This document shows positions 8,281 to 18,020 of a DNA stretch of 60,566 bases, in pieces; position 1 is the stretch's first letter; the number at the start of each line of letters is the position of its first letter. A program made the position numbers and the translations under genes. Under the pieces are notes generated by a model. It made no database searches. It worked only from the letters and a program-made list of their open reading frames with translations, and was not told the DNA's origin. Source of the DNA: Puniceicoccales bacterium (GTDB lineage: Bacteria > Verrucomicrobiota > Verrucomicrobiia > Opitutales > JAIRKQ01); assembly GCA_031267915.1 (NCBI GenBank), contig JAIRYE010000004.1, forward strand, positions 1-60,566, given 5' to 3'.

Positions 8281-8754
8281 ATGTCTCGAAGAAGAAGAAC
8301 AGAAAAACGTTTGATTGATAAGGATCCTCGCTATGGCAGTACGCTGGTTGCGCAGCTGGTTAATATGGTAATGCAGAGGGGGAAGAAAAATATTGCCAGG
8401 GCGATAGTGTATGAAGCAATTGGACGCGTGAGTGAAAAACTCGGGAAGGGAGATCCCATTGATTTGCTGCTGGGGGCCTTGGAAAATTCACGTCCCAAAG
8501 TGGAAGTCAAAAGCCGCCGCGTTGGAGGTGCAACCTATCAGGTGCCCGTGGAAATTCCCTATGAAAGGCAGCATTCTCTGGTATTTAAGTGGATGATTGA
8601 GTTTGCGCAGTCGAGGAAGGGTTTTCCCATGAGAGAAGCGCTGGCTCAGGAAATAATTGATGCCTATAATAATACTGGGTCTGTGGTAAAAAAGAAGGAT
8701 GATGTGCAGCGCATGGCACAGGCGAATCGTGCCTTTGCTCATCTGCGCTGGTAA
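8281..8754 (+). CDS. rpsG: 30S ribosomal protein S7
   Basis: 157 residues, the usual length. It begins MSRRRRTEKR and has the S7 core blocks SRRVGGATYQVPVEI and the C-terminal NRAFAHLRW. S7 nucleates assembly of the 30S head and, in E. coli, represses the str operon. It ends 12 bp before the fusA ATG. Confidence 0.98.
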   Translation: MSRRRRTEKRLIDKDPRYGSTLVAQLVNMVMQRGKKNIARAIVYEAIGRVSEKLGKGDPIDLLLGALENSRPKVEVKSRRVGGATYQVPVEIPYERQHSLVFKWMIEFAQSRKGFPMREALAQEIIDAYNNTGSVVKKKDDVQRMAQANRAFAHLRW

Positions 8755-8766
8755 TTGGGGAAAAAA

Positions 8767-10911
8767 ATGACCAGAGTAATTTCAAATGCCAATTCTAAAA
8801 ATCGTGCCACGCCGCTGGAGTACACGAGAAATATCGGCATTGCCGCTCACATTGACGCGGGAAAAACGACAACTACGGAAAGAATTTTGTTCTACACCGG
8901 TGTTGTTCACAAAATAGGGGAGGTTCACGATGGAACCACGGTCACAGACTGGATGGAGCAGGAGAGAGAACGCGGCATAACGATTACGTCAGCCGCCATT
9001 TCCTGCGGTTGGACAACGAAGGAGGGCCTCTATGCGGACATCAGGCATCAAATTAATTTGATAGACACGCCGGGACACGTGGATTTTACGGCGGAAGTGG
9101 AGCGTTCACTGCGGGTTTTGGACGGAGCAGTTGCTGTCTTTTGCGGTGTTGCAGGCGTGCAGCCGCAATCGGAAACAGTTTGGAGGCAGATGGATAAATA
9201 CAACGTGCCGCGCATTGCTTTTATCAATAAAATGGATAGGACGGGGGCCGATTTTTTGGGGGCCGTAGAGGATATTCGCGAGAAGCTTGGGGGGAATGCT
9301 CATCCGCTATTTCTGAACATTGGAGAGGGAGAGACGCTGCGTGGACTCGTTGATCTCATAAAGATGCGTGCCTACATCTATGGCGACAATTCCGTGAATG
9401 GCACCCAGTATGACACGGTGGATGTTCCGGACGACATGCTTGCGGATGCAAAGAAATACCGCGAATCTCTCGTGGAAGTTCTTTCCGATTTTGATGACGC
9501 CGTTGCGGAGAAATATTTGGATGGCAGGGAAGTCGACGCCGACGAGTTGCAGGCCGCCATAAGGAAGGCTACGCTGTCCATGAAGTTTATCGGTGTGATT
9601 CCCGGGAGTGCATTTAAAAATAAGGGAGTGCAAATGCTTCTCGATGCGGTGATTGACTACCTACCCAGTCCGCTTGATTTGCCTCCGGTGCGGGCTTTTA
9701 ACGATGATGACGTCAACGAAGAGACATCCATTGTTCCCGACGATGGGGTTAAAGTTGCGGCGCTGGCGTTCAAATTGATGACGGATCCGTTCGTGGGGAA
9801 ATTGATTTTCTGTCGCGTCTATGCTGGACAGCTGAAAAAGGGCGAGGTGGTGTATAATCCGCGAACTAGGAAATCTGAACGCATAAGCCGTTTGATTCTC
9901 ATGAAGGCGAATTCACGGGAGGACATTGAAGTTGCCTATTCGGGAGACATTTGCGCCATCATTGGACTGAGGGGTGTTGTCACGGGGGATACACTCTGCG
10001 ACAGGGATCTCGGTCTAATTCTCGAGCCTCCGACGTTTCCGGATCCGGTCATAAGCATGTCCATAGAGCCGAAATCGAAGGCGGATCAGGCGAAATTGTC
10101 CATCGGATTGCAGCGGCTGGCGGAGGAAGATCCCACGTTCAAGGTTGCTGGCAATCAGGAGACCGGGCAGACGATCATTTCGGGAATGGGCGAGTTGCAT
10201 CTTGATATCATAAGGGATCGCCTGTTTAGGGAGTTTAAGGTGGAAGCCGATGCCGGGCGCCCGCAGATCGCGTATCGGGAAACAATTACGGCGGAAGCTG
10301 TGGGAGAGGGGAAATTTATTCGCCAGTCCGGCGGCCGCGGACAGTATGGGCACGCAGTTATCAAGCTTGAGCCAGCGGAGAAAGGAAAGGGCGTCGAAGT
10401 TGTCAACGAAATTGTTGGCGGTGCTATTCCAAAGGAATACATTAAGCCCACCCAGGAGGGCATTCTGGAAGGGGCACAAACGGGCGTCATTGCGGGGTAT
10501 CCGGTGGTGGATTTTGTTGCCAGGATAGTTGACGGAAGCTTCCACGAAGTCGATTCTTCCGAGATGGCATTCAAGATGGCCGGCATTTTTGGTTTCAAGG
10601 AGGCCATGCGCAAGGCGAATCCCATTTTGCTGGAGCCGATAATGCGCGTGGACGTTGCGACTCCGGAGGAGTACCAGGGCGACATTGTTGGAGATTTAAA
10701 CAGACGCCGCGGGCAAATCCACGGAATAGAAATGAAAAATAATTTGACAATAATTTGTGTGTTTGTTCCCCTTGAGATGATGTTTGGCTATGCGACGGAT
10801 GTGCGTTCGCTGTCAAAGGGAAGGGCAACCTATACCATGGAGCCTTCGCACTTTGACCAAATTCCCGCTAGTTTGCTGGCGAAAATTATTGAAAATGCTC
10901 CCGGAAAGTAA
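8767..10911 (+). CDS. fusA: Elongation factor G
   Basis: 714 residues. GTPase motifs are intact: [14 protein letters not shown] (P-loop), RGITITSAA (switch I), DTPGHVDF (G3) and [10 protein letters not shown] (G4). Domain IV carries the SGGRGQYGH segment. It drives tRNA-mRNA translocation. I chose the ATG at 8767 over the in-frame TTG at 8755 because the GGGG at 8757-8760 is a suitable ribosome-binding site for the ATG. In many bacteria tuf follows fusA; here rpsJ follows directly. Confidence 0.97.
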   Translation: MTRVISNANSKNRATPLEYTRNIGIAAHIDAGKTTTTERILFYTGVVHKIGEVHDGTTVTDWMEQERERGITITSAAISCGWTTKEGLYADIRHQINLIDTPGHVDFTAEVERSLRVLDGAVAVFCGVAGVQPQSETVWRQMDKYNVPRIAFINKMDRTGADFLGAVEDIREKLGGNAHPLFLNIGEGETLRGLVDLIKMRAYIYGDNSVNGTQYDTVDVPDDMLADAKKYRESLVEVLSDFDDAVAEKYLDGREVDADELQAAIRKATLSMKFIGVIPGSAFKNKGVQMLLDAVIDYLPSPLDLPPVRAFNDDDVNEETSIVPDDGVKVAALAFKLMTDPFVGKLIFCRVYAGQLKKGEVVYNPRTRKSERISRLILMKANSREDIEVAYSGDICAIIGLRGVVTGDTLCDRDLGLILEPPTFPDPVISMSIEPKSKADQAKLSIGLQRLAEEDPTFKVAGNQETGQTIISGMGELHLDIIRDRLFREFKVEADAGRPQIAYRETITAEAVGEGKFIRQSGGRGQYGHAVIKLEPAEKGKGVEVVNEIVGGAIPKEYIKPTQEGILEGAQTGVIAGYPVVDFVARIVDGSFHEVDSSEMAFKMAGIFGFKEAMRKANPILLEPIMRVDVATPEEYQGDIVGDLNRRRGQIHGIEMKNNLTIICVFVPLEMMFGYATDVRSLSKGRATYTMEPSHFDQIPASLLAKIIENAPGK

Positions 10912-10925
10912 ATTGTGAGTTATCT

Positions 10926-11267
10926 ATGACACAGAAGAAGATTAAATCTAATACGAAACAAAAAATTAGGATAAAACTCAAGAGTTTTGACTACAGGTTG
11001 GCCGATAATGCGGGAATTGATATTGTTGATGCTGCCAAGCGCTCCGGGGCACAGGTTGCTGGTCCCGTGCCGCTTCCAATGAACATTAGGAAATTTTGCG
11101 TTAACAGATCCCCGCACATGCACAAAAAAGCGTCGGATCAGTTTGAGATCAGATCTCACAGCAGGCTAATCGATATTTTTGAGCCGACGGTTGACACCGT
11201 TGATTCGCTGAAAAAATTAAATTTGCCGGCGGGAGTTGAGATAAAAATTGATCTTATGGCTGTTTAA
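10926..11267 (+). CDS. rpsJ: 30S ribosomal protein S10
   Basis: 113 residues, about ten longer than E. coli S10 because of a Lys-rich N-terminus ([16 protein letters not shown]). Core blocks [34 protein letters not shown] and [12 protein letters not shown] are diagnostic. S10 is in the 30S head and also pairs with NusB in antitermination. It sits 14 bp after fusA, with tuf missing between them. Confidence 0.97.
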   Translation: MTQKKIKSNTKQKIRIKLKSFDYRLADNAGIDIVDAAKRSGAQVAGPVPLPMNIRKFCVNRSPHMHKKASDQFEIRSHSRLIDIFEPTVDTVDSLKKLNLPAGVEIKIDLMAV

Positions 11268-11324
11268 TTAAAATTTATGCTTGCTTTTTAACAAATGTGG
11301 ATTTTATAGGGATTTAAATCTAAA

Positions 11325-11340
11325 GCAGGGGGAGTCCTGC
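11325..11340 (+). promoter_or_regulatory. Small hairpin covering the GGGGGAG before rplC
   Basis: GCAGG (11325-11329) and CCTGC (11336-11340) can pair with loop GGGAGT, placing the only strong Shine-Dalgarno-like run of the rplC leader inside a hairpin. It ends 8 nt before the ATG at 11349. It could be a translational control element or chance. Confidence 0.3.
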
Positions 11341-11348
11341 CGCTTAGT

Positions 11349-11993
11349 ATGGAGAAAAATAGAAGAAGTGTTCTGATGGTCGGCAAGAAAGTCGGCATGA
11401 CGCAGTTGTATAGTGCGGTCGGGGTCCTGAGGCCTGTTACTGTCATTGAAATGTGCAAAGCGTTTGTTGCTGACGTTAGGAGTGTTGATTCTGATGGTTA
11501 TTTTGCGGTAGTATTTGGGTTTTTAAACAGAAAGACCTGGGAAAATAGTGGAGGGAAAAAGGTGTCCAGCTTTGATATTTTAAAAGAGCTGAGGGTTGGC
11601 GGTGTCGAGGGCTACGAGAGGGGGGAAAGTGTGTCTGTTAAAGAATTTGCCGAAGGTGAGTACGTCGACGTGGTGGGAATATCGAAGGGAAAAGGATTCC
11701 AGGGTGTTATGAAGCGCCATGGTTTTTCTGGGGGGCCCGCGTCACATGGATCAATGTTTCACAGAAGAGGAGGGTCTTACGGCCAACGCCAGTGGCCCGG
11801 ACACACATTTAGGGGGCGAAAAATGCCTGGGCACATGGGAGATGAGCGCTGTACGGTGCAAAATTTAGTGGTTGCCAGCGCGAATGAAGATAAAAATCTG
11901 CTTGTCATTGAAGGAAGTTGCCCCGGGGCTAGGGGCGGTTATGTTATTGTTCGCCGTGCCAAAAAATGCTGTGGGGTGAAAAATGAAAGTTAG
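11349..11993 (+). CDS. rplC: 50S ribosomal protein L3
   Basis: 214 residues. VGKKVGMTQLY marks the N-terminal fold and the central loop has GGPASHGSMFHRRGGS, which reaches toward the peptidyl transferase centre. L3 is one of the two proteins that start 50S assembly. The start is uncertain: ATG 11349 gives nine extra residues before the conserved MVGKKVGM, whose own ATG is at 11376. The end overlaps rplD by 11 bp. Confidence 0.96.
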   Translation: MEKNRRSVLMVGKKVGMTQLYSAVGVLRPVTVIEMCKAFVADVRSVDSDGYFAVVFGFLNRKTWENSGGKKVSSFDILKELRVGGVEGYERGESVSVKEFAEGEYVDVVGISKGKGFQGVMKRHGFSGGPASHGSMFHRRGGSYGQRQWPGHTFRGRKMPGHMGDERCTVQNLVVASANEDKNLLVIEGSCPGARGGYVIVRRAKKCCGVKNES

Positions 11994-12618
11994 AGTCTAC
12001 GCCAGTGATTTTTCCTCATGTGTGGAGTCCGATGTTGATGGTTTCGGTGTGCTGGACGGCCAAAAAGGTGTTGTTGCGCTGAAGCAGTATTTGGTGGCGT
12101 TTACTGCGAATTTGAGGCAGGGAAATGCGTGTGCGAAGGATAGGGGCGATGTTGCCGGATCCGGGAAAAAGCCCTACCGGCAAAAAGGAACCGGAATGGC
12201 GCGACACGGGTCAAAACGCAGCCCAATTTGGGCGGGCGGAGGTGTTGTTTTCGGCCCCAAGCCCCGAGATTACTCGCAGAAAATTAACAGAAAAATCAAG
12301 TATCTGGCTCTGCAGCGCGCGCTGAATGACAAAATTGCGGAGGATTCTCTGCATATCGTTGATAAATTGACGGCCGCGGGACCGAAGACAAAAATTTTCA
12401 GTGCGCAGCTGGAGAAGGCGTTTGACCATGGATCGGTTTTGTTTGTTGACGACACTTTCGATGAAAATTTTATTTTGGCTTCGCGGAACATAGGTCGTGT
12501 GTTTATGGTTGACAGCCATTCTTTGAATGCGTTCGATGTGGTTCGCCATGAAAATATTGTCATCAGTGGCAGTGCGGTGAAGACCGTAGCTGCACGAATG
12601 CTTGCCGGCGAAAAATAG
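11983..12618 (+). CDS. rplD: 50S ribosomal protein L4
   Basis: 211 residues. The extended loop ([19 protein letters not shown], then [18 protein letters not shown]) that lines the exit tunnel is intact, and the C-terminal domain ends in [12 protein letters not shown]-like sequence. In gamma-proteobacteria L4 represses the S10 operon by binding its leader; no such leader is recognisable here. It overlaps rplC and precedes rplW by 8 bp. Confidence 0.97.
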   Translation: MKVRVYASDFSSCVESDVDGFGVLDGQKGVVALKQYLVAFTANLRQGNACAKDRGDVAGSGKKPYRQKGTGMARHGSKRSPIWAGGGVVFGPKPRDYSQKINRKIKYLALQRALNDKIAEDSLHIVDKLTAAGPKTKIFSAQLEKAFDHGSVLFVDDTFDENFILASRNIGRVFMVDSHSLNAFDVVRHENIVISGSAVKTVAARMLAGEK

Positions 12619-12626
12619 GTTTAGAG

Positions 12627-12917
12627 ATGAAAAATTTTGGAATTTTGAAGGAGATCCTGCTGACGGAAAAATCAAATCTGTTGCTTTCGGAAAAGCAGCA
12701 GTATGTGTTCGTTGTTGACGCGAAAGCCAGCAAATATCAAATAGCAGAGGCCGTTGAGATGGCTTTTAGCGTGAAGGTTGCCAATGTGAACGTTATGAAT
12801 TGCCAGGGGAAAGCCAAGCGCGTGCGTTCAAAGGTGCGGAATCGCTGCACCATCGTTGGGAGAAAAAAGAAGGCGATTGTTTGTCTGAGGCATGGGCATA
12901 GAATAGATGTGGCCTAG
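12627..12917 (+). CDS. rplW: 50S ribosomal protein L23
   Basis: 96 residues. Begins with ILKEILLTEKSNLL and has the VFVVDAKASKYQIAEAVE and VANVNVMN blocks. L23 sits at the tunnel exit, docking trigger factor, SRP and the translocon. Gene order rplD-rplW-rplB is canonical. Confidence 0.96.
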   Translation: MKNFGILKEILLTEKSNLLLSEKQQYVFVVDAKASKYQIAEAVEMAFSVKVANVNVMNCQGKAKRVRSKVRNRCTIVGRKKKAIVCLRHGHRIDVA

Positions 12918-12949
12918 GAGGTAAAAGCTAGAGAAACGAGGAAAATCGG

Positions 12950-13801
12950 ATGACTATTGTAAAATTAAAACCATTAACTCCGGGGCAGCGATTTTTGGTC
13001 AGAGCCGGAGCGCCTGTTGCGAAAAGTAATTCGCCGTGTAAAAAATTGACGCGGAGTAAGCTGCGCATCAGCGGACGCAATTGCTATGGTCGAATTACTA
13101 TGCGAAGAAGGGGTGGCGGGCATAAAAGATTGCTGCGTCTGGTGGATTTTAGGAGGGATAAAATCGACATTCCCGCTTCTGTGGAGAGAATAGAGTATGA
13201 TCCAAATAGATCCGCCAATATTGCACTGCTGAAATATGCTGATGGAGAAAAGCGCTACATTTTGGCAACTGAGACAATGGCGAGCGGGGATAAGGTGATA
13301 AGTTCCAATAAGGCGCAGAGCGAATATGGGAATGGAATGGCGCTGCCGCTGCATTTGATTCCGCAGGGATTGAAGGTGCATTGCATAGAATTTGAGCCCG
13401 GGCGCGGCGCTCAGCTGGTCAGGGCGGCGGGTGAAGCAGCACAGCTGATGGCCGTTGATGGGGATAGGGCGACTTTGAAGATGCCGAGCGGGGAAATGCG
13501 CTATGTTCATTCACGCTGCAGGGCAACGATTGGCGAAGTTGGCAATTCGGAGAGAGGAAAAAGATCTCTTGGGAAAGCCGGGCGCAATAGGTGGTGCGGC
13601 CGCAGACCGAGAGTTCGCGGTGTGGCGATGAACCCAATTGATCACCCAAATGGGGGCGGCCATGGGAGAACTTCCGGCGGCGGACACCCCGTTTCACCAT
13701 GGGGACAGCTGTCCAAGGGAAAAATGACCCGCCGCAAGTCGAAGCCGTCTAATAGTGCGATCATTACAAGACGAAATGGCAGAAAAGTGAAAAAAGGATG
13801 A
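12950..13801 (+). CDS. rplB: 50S ribosomal protein L2
   Basis: 283 residues. Conserved RRRGGGHKRLLRLVDF, GNSERGKRSLGKAGR and the peptidyl-transferase-proximal NPIDHPNGGGHG with its key histidine are all present. The C-terminus is Lys/Arg-rich. L2 bridges the subunits and is needed for peptide bond formation. Confidence 0.98.
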   Translation: MTIVKLKPLTPGQRFLVRAGAPVAKSNSPCKKLTRSKLRISGRNCYGRITMRRRGGGHKRLLRLVDFRRDKIDIPASVERIEYDPNRSANIALLKYADGEKRYILATETMASGDKVISSNKAQSEYGNGMALPLHLIPQGLKVHCIEFEPGRGAQLVRAAGEAAQLMAVDGDRATLKMPSGEMRYVHSRCRATIGEVGNSERGKRSLGKAGRNRWCGRRPRVRGVAMNPIDHPNGGGHGRTSGGGHPVSPWGQLSKGKMTRRKSKPSNSAIITRRNGRKVKKG

Positions 13802-13806
13802 ATTAA

Positions 13807-14082
13807 ATGACTCGATCGAAGAAAAAAGGATTTTTTGTGGACGTTAGTCTTTTTGACAAGGTGAAGGAGGCCATGGCGTCGAGCTCCCGCAAGCCGATAA
13901 AAACGTGGTCTAGGAGGTCAACGGTCACCCCGGATTTCGTCGGCCTAACATTTCTGGTTCATAACGGAAAAAAATTCATCGATGTTTATGTCACGGAAAA
14001 CATGGTTGGGCACAAATTGGGTGAGTTTGCTCCGACGAGAATGTTTAAGGCGCACAATCCGCACACACAAAAGGCTACATAG
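13807..14082 (+). CDS. rpsS: 30S ribosomal protein S19
   Basis: 91 residues. [11 protein letters not shown] and the [18 protein letters not shown] and [16 protein letters not shown] blocks identify S19, a 30S head protein that contacts S13. It begins 5 bp after rplB. Confidence 0.97.
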   Translation: MTRSKKKGFFVDVSLFDKVKEAMASSSRKPIKTWSRRSTVTPDFVGLTFLVHNGKKFIDVYVTENMVGHKLGEFAPTRMFKAHNPHTQKAT

Positions 14083-14091
14083 AAGGATCAG

Positions 14092-14439
14092 ATGGAAATT
14101 GAGGCAAAATTGAAGTATGCAAAAATATCTCCGAAAAAGATTCGTGATGTTTCTCGTCTGCTTCCTGGGAAACTCGCTACGGATGCGGTTGCGCTCATGA
14201 AGTGCATTCCGAGGAAGTCGGCAAAAATTCTCGGAGCTCTCCTGGGCAGTGCGATAGCCAATGCGGAAAATGGTAGCAATTTGGCGGCCAATGGGCTGGT
14301 TGTTGCCTCGGTGATTGTTGAGGATGGACCTGTGTTGAAACGCTTTATTCCGGCGGCCAAGGGATCGGCGCATCCCATAAGAAAGCGAATGTCTCACGTG
14401 CGCCTTGTTTTAAAGAAAATTGAGAGGAAGGCAGAGTAG
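14092..14439 (+). CDS. rplV: 50S ribosomal protein L22
   Basis: 115 residues. KYAKISPKKIRDVSRLL and the hairpin region leading to HPIRKRMSHVRLVL match L22, whose beta hairpin lines the exit tunnel. It is followed by rpsC 4 bp later. Confidence 0.96.
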   Translation: MEIEAKLKYAKISPKKIRDVSRLLPGKLATDAVALMKCIPRKSAKILGALLGSAIANAENGSNLAANGLVVASVIVEDGPVLKRFIPAAKGSAHPIRKRMSHVRLVLKKIERKAE

Positions 14440-14443
14440 TTTT

Positions 14444-15106
14444 ATGGGGCAGAAGGTAAATCCTATTATTTTTCGTCTTCCCATTCGGCGCGATTGGAGT
14501 TCGCGCTGGTTTGCGGATAAAAATAATTTTGCAGAGTTTTTGATTGGCGACCACAAAATTCGCCGCTTTATAAAGGCAAAACTAAAATATGCGTCAATTG
14601 CGCGCATCGACATTGAGCGATCGGGAGATAGAGTTCGCGTGAAGCTTGCTACTCCAAGGCCTGGGGTTGTAATCGGCGTCAAAGGAAAAGAGCTGGAGAA
14701 GTTGACGGCAGAGCTGAAGTCATTGACCGGAATTGATATCATAGTTGATGTGCAGGAAATTAAACGGCCCGATCTTGTTGCCCAGTTGGTTGCGGAGAAT
14801 GTTGCAATGCAGCTTGAGCGTAGAGTTCCATTCAGACGTGCTTTGAAAAAAGCTGTTCAATCGGCCATGAGTTTTGGGGCGCGTGGCATAAGAATTCGCT
14901 GCTCCGGAAGGCTTGGAGGTGCGGAAATCGCAAGGACAGAGGAGCAGAGGGAGGGTTGTGTACCGCTGCACACACTCAGAGCCAATATTGACTATGGATT
15001 TACTGAGGCTGACACGGCGGCTGGAAAAATAGGAATAAAATGCTGGCTGCTGAATGATCGGGACGAATTGTCGCCCCAGAAAAAATTTGATAAACAGGGA
15101 GGCTGA
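14444..15106 (+). CDS. rpsC: 30S ribosomal protein S3
   Basis: 220 residues from the ATG at 14444 ([12 protein letters not shown]), the universal S3 start; an upstream in-frame start would give an unconserved leader overlapping rplV. A KH-type domain includes [16 protein letters not shown], and the C-terminal half has [22 protein letters not shown]3 lines the mRNA entry channel. Confidence 0.97.
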   Translation: MGQKVNPIIFRLPIRRDWSSRWFADKNNFAEFLIGDHKIRRFIKAKLKYASIARIDIERSGDRVRVKLATPRPGVVIGVKGKELEKLTAELKSLTGIDIIVDVQEIKRPDLVAQLVAENVAMQLERRVPFRRALKKAVQSAMSFGARGIRIRCSGRLGGAEIARTEEQREGCVPLHTLRANIDYGFTEADTAAGKIGIKCWLLNDRDELSPQKKFDKQGG

Positions 15107-15111
15107 GCACC

Positions 15112-15534
15112 ATGAGCAATTTGTCACCTGCAAGAACAAAATATAGAAAAGTGCACAAGGGTCGCAACCGCGGTGTTGCGAAGGGCGGCGATTTCATTGC
15201 CTTCGGGGATTTCGGAATTCAGGCATTTGAACGTGGACGCCTCACGGCTTCGCAGTTGGAAGCTGCCCGCATAGCCATCAATAGACATTTGAAGAGGAGG
15301 GGAAAGATGTGGATGCGTGTCTTTCCGCAGAAGCCGGTCACTAAAAAACCTGCCGAAACCAGGATGGGCAAAGGGAAGGGCGGAGTTGAGTTATGGGTAT
15401 CTATCGTTAAGCCCGGAAATGTTATTTTCGAAATTTCCGGCGTTTCGGCAACTTTGGCCCGCGAAGCGATGCGATTGGCAGATGCCAAATTGCCCGTGCA
15501 CTGTCGCTTTGTTAGCCGAGAGGAGCAAAATTAA
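15112..15534 (+). CDS. rplP: 50S ribosomal protein L16
   Basis: 140 residues. Begins [20 protein letters not shown], with [15 protein letters not shown] and the [21 protein letters not shown] block near the A-site tRNA. Normal length, canonical position between S3 and L29. Confidence 0.97.
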   Translation: MSNLSPARTKYRKVHKGRNRGVAKGGDFIAFGDFGIQAFERGRLTASQLEAARIAINRHLKRRGKMWMRVFPQKPVTKKPAETRMGKGKGGVELWVSIVKPGNVIFEISGVSATLAREAMRLADAKLPVHCRFVSREEQN

Positions 15535-15548
15535 TTTTGGAATGGCAA

Positions 15549-15746
15549 ATGAAAAAGAATAAATTTATTGGCTTGACTTATCCTGAAATATGCCAGAAGG
15601 AATTGGAGCTGCGCAATGAGTTGATGCTTTTGTCTCTGAAGCGTAAAATTGGACAATTGGAAAAAACGCATAGATTTTCCGAAATAAGGCGAAATATAGC
15701 GAGGCTTATGGGAATGAAATCGTGCGAAACTGTTAGTGAGGATTAA
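15549..15746 (+). CDS. rpmC: 50S ribosomal protein L29
   Basis: 65 residues from ATG 15549; a TTG at 15537 would add four residues. Two helices with LRNELMLLSLKRKIGQLEKTHRFSEIRRNIARL match L29 at the tunnel exit beside L23. It ends 4 bp before the rpsQ ATG. Confidence 0.92.
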   Translation: MKKNKFIGLTYPEICQKELELRNELMLLSLKRKIGQLEKTHRFSEIRRNIARLMGMKSCETVSED

Positions 15747-15750
15747 TTCT

Positions 15751-16029
15751 ATGGGTGAAAATAATGAAAGAAGTCGCAGAAAATCTCTGGTTGGCAGTGT
15801 CATAGGAAAGTCTGGCGATAAAACGGTGAAAGTTGTTTGTTTTTACAAGGCTCCACATCCCATTTACCAAAAGGAAATAAAGCGCAAGACGGTTGTTTTC
15901 GCCCACGATGAGAAAAATGAATGCGGAGCCGGCGATGCAGTGCGTATTTTTGAAACGAGACCGCTGAGCAAGTTGAAACGCTGGCGAATAGGTAGTGTCG
16001 TGAGTTCGACATCCGCAGAAAATGTATAA
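15751..16029 (+). CDS. rpsQ: 30S ribosomal protein S17
   Basis: 92 residues from ATG 15751. SLVGSVIGKSGDKTVKVV and HPIYQKEIKRKTVVFAHDE, then FETRPLSKLKRWRI, are the OB-fold blocks of S17. The upstream in-frame codons lie inside rpmC and are not conserved. Confidence 0.96.
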   Translation: MGENNERSRRKSLVGSVIGKSGDKTVKVVCFYKAPHPIYQKEIKRKTVVFAHDEKNECGAGDAVRIFETRPLSKLKRWRIGSVVSSTSAENV

Positions 16030-16041
16030 TTGGGAATAGGT

Positions 16042-16407
16042 ATGTTGCAGCAGGAAAGTATTTTGGAAGTGGCAGACAACACCGGGGCTAAGTTGGTAAA
16101 AATGATCAGGCGGCTAGGGCAGAACAAGAGAACTGCGGCCGTTGGTGATGTCATAGTATGCAGTGTTCAGTCGAGTCTTCCCGAGTCTCCAATAAAGAAA
16201 GGGACGGTCGTTTTGGCTGTCATGGTGAGAACAGCGTATCCTATAAGGCGGGAGGATGGCAGCTACTTGCGCTTCGACAGCAACGCGTGTGTCATCGTTG
16301 ATGACAAAAAAAATCCACGCGGGACCAGAATTTTTGGGTCGGTGGCAAGAGAGTTGAGGCAGAAAAATTTTATGAAAATAATATCTTTGGCCCCGGAGGT
16401 AATATGA
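16042..16407 (+). CDS. rplN: 50S ribosomal protein L14
   Basis: 121 residues from ATG 16042 ([19 protein letters not shown]). The TTG at 16030 would add four residues. [11 protein letters not shown] and [16 protein letters not shown] confirm L14, which contacts L19 and the subunit interface. The stop overlaps the rplX start (ATGA). Confidence 0.97.
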   Translation: MLQQESILEVADNTGAKLVKMIRRLGQNKRTAAVGDVIVCSVQSSLPESPIKKGTVVLAVMVRTAYPIRREDGSYLRFDSNACVIVDDKKNPRGTRIFGSVARELRQKNFMKIISLAPEVI

Positions 16408-16667
16408 AAAATGCACTCAAAAGAGGAGATATGGTCACTGTTATAGCGGGTGATAGCAGGGGAAAGGCCGGCAAAATTCTCAGAGTTTTGCGCAAGGAAA
16501 ACAGAGTTATAGTGGAGGGCGTTGCGGTTGTGAAAAAACATATGCGTAAATCGCAGGAATATCCGGAGGGAGCGATAGCTGAAAAATCCATGCCAATTGC
16601 GGCGTCGAATGTTATGCTGAAAGTTATTTTTGACAGGCGCGGGGGGAAGAGGAATAAAAGTGCTTGA
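16404..16667 (+). CDS. rplX: 50S ribosomal protein L24
   Basis: 87 residues, at the short end for bacterial L24 (~100). The KOW motif region [20 protein letters not shown] is clear, followed by [13 protein letters not shown]24 initiates 50S assembly. The C-terminal tail is truncated relative to the E. coli protein. A 68-bp gap with no feature separates it from rplE. Confidence 0.93.
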   Translation: MKNALKRGDMVTVIAGDSRGKAGKILRVLRKENRVIVEGVAVVKKHMRKSQEYPEGAIAEKSMPIAASNVMLKVIFDRRGGKRNKSA

Positions 16668-16735
16668 TTTTTACGAGAATTTTTTTTGGGTTTTCAGCGC
16701 TAGGTTACAAGCGTAGAATGTGAGGAAATTGTTAG

Positions 16736-17287
16736 ATGAGTAAACCAAAGCCATATTTGAAAAATTTGTATGAGGAACGCATAGCTCCAGAGCTCGGGAG
16801 GGAGTTTGCTCTAAAGAATTGCCACCAAATTCCCAAATTGGAAAAGATTGTGATAAATTCAGCGATAGGTGCAGACGCCGACAAAACCTTCATTCAGGAA
16901 GTGCAGAAGGAGATTTCTTTGATAGCTGGGCAGAAATCAGTTCTCACAAAAGCCAAGAAAAGTATTTCGAATTTTAAATTGAGAAAGGGAATGAGCGTCG
17001 GTGCGAAAGTAACACTGCGAGCGGATAATATGTATGAATTTTTACTCAAGCTCATTGCCATTACTTTGCCGAAAATTCGCGACTTTCGAGGAGTTGCGAA
17101 CCGAATGGATGGCCATGGGAATTATAGCATAGGTATAAATGATCATACGATTTTCCCGGAAATAAATATCGACAGGGAAAGAAAATTAATTGGCATGGAC
17201 ATAACATTTGTGACTACCACGGATGATGACAAGCAGGGGCACGCGCTGCTGGCTAAATTTGGAATGCCGTTCAGGAAAAAAACATAG
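16736..17287 (+). CDS. rplE: 50S ribosomal protein L5
   Basis: 183 residues. KIVINSAIGADADK, AKKSISNFKLRKGMSVGAKVTLR and the C-terminal HALLAKFGMPFRK are diagnostic. L5 binds 5S rRNA and contacts P-site tRNA. First gene of the spc block after L24. Confidence 0.97.
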   Translation: MSKPKPYLKNLYEERIAPELGREFALKNCHQIPKLEKIVINSAIGADADKTFIQEVQKEISLIAGQKSVLTKAKKSISNFKLRKGMSVGAKVTLRADNMYEFLLKLIAITLPKIRDFRGVANRMDGHGNYSIGINDHTIFPEINIDRERKLIGMDITFVTTTDDDKQGHALLAKFGMPFRKKT

Positions 17288-17298
17288 AAAGTTAGAGT

Positions 17299-17604
17299 AT
17301 GGCGAAAAGATCTGTAATTGCTAGAAATGTCAAAAGGACCAAATTGGTTTTCCGCTATTCCGCATTGCGTGAGGAATTGAAGAAAAAACTTCTGGATGCT
17401 GGTTTGTCTGACGAAGAGTATTTTGTTGCCCAGAGGAAGTTGTCGAAATTGCCGAGGAATTCGTCGCGGGTTAGAGTGCGAAACAGGTGTGCAATAACTG
17501 GCCGAGGGCGAGGGTTTCACGGATGGTTTGGGCTATCCAGGATACAGCTCAGAGAAATGGCGTCGCGCGGGGAAATTCCCGGAATAACGAAGTCATCGTG
17601 GTAG
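17299..17604 (+). CDS. rpsN: 30S ribosomal protein S14 (zinc-free type)
   Basis: 101 residues, the long C-minus form: it lacks the paired CxxC motifs of the short zinc-binding form. [20 protein letters not shown] and the [18 protein letters not shown] end are conserved. It sits between L5 and S8 as in most bacteria. Confidence 0.97.
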   Translation: MAKRSVIARNVKRTKLVFRYSALREELKKKLLDAGLSDEEYFVAQRKLSKLPRNSSRVRVRNRCAITGRGRGFHGWFGLSRIQLREMASRGEIPGITKSSW

Positions 17605-17621
17605 TTTGAATAAGGAAAAAA

Positions 17622-18011
17622 ATGGACGTCATAGGTGATTTTATAACAATTCTGAGGAATGCCAGTGCGGCGAATAAGGCATGCTGCTGTGCGCAGTGGT
17701 CAGCGATGAGAGCCGGCATAGCTAGAATTTTAAAGGATAGTGGGTACGTGAAGGATTTTACAAAGGAGCAAACGGCGGACGGGTATGCCGTTATCAAAGT
17801 ATTCCTGAAGTATGTTAATAGCATTCCAGCAGTGACTGAAATTGGGCGAATGGGGACTCCGGGGCGCAGGCGCTATGCCTCCAGAGAGAAAATTCCATCC
17901 ATTCTCGGAGGAATGGGAGAGTGCATGCTGTCAACATCCAAGGGAATTCTTTCCGGGAAAGAGGCCAAGGAATCGGGACTTGGTGGCGAATTAATGTGCT
18001 ATGTTTGGTAA
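17622..18011 (+). CDS. rpsH: 30S ribosomal protein S8
   Basis: 129 residues. It begins MDVIGDFITILRNASAANK (first Asp-x-Ile-gly-Asp pattern of S8) and has the RRRYASREKIPSILGGMG and STSKGILSGKEAKESGLGGE blocks. Primary 16S binder of the central domain; in E. coli it also represses the spc operon. Confidence 0.97.
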   Translation: MDVIGDFITILRNASAANKACCCAQWSAMRAGIARILKDSGYVKDFTKEQTADGYAVIKVFLKYVNSIPAVTEIGRMGTPGRRRYASREKIPSILGGMGECMLSTSKGILSGKEAKESGLGGELMCYVW

Positions 18012-18020
18012 AGGTGAAAA

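Noticed and set aside
8755-8766. TTG as fusA start
   Set aside because: The Shine-Dalgarno-like GGGG lies inside these codons and suits the ATG at 8767.
10015-10685. Two overlapping minus-strand frames of 176 codons
   Set aside because: Antisense to fusA, which is intact; no recognisable motifs.
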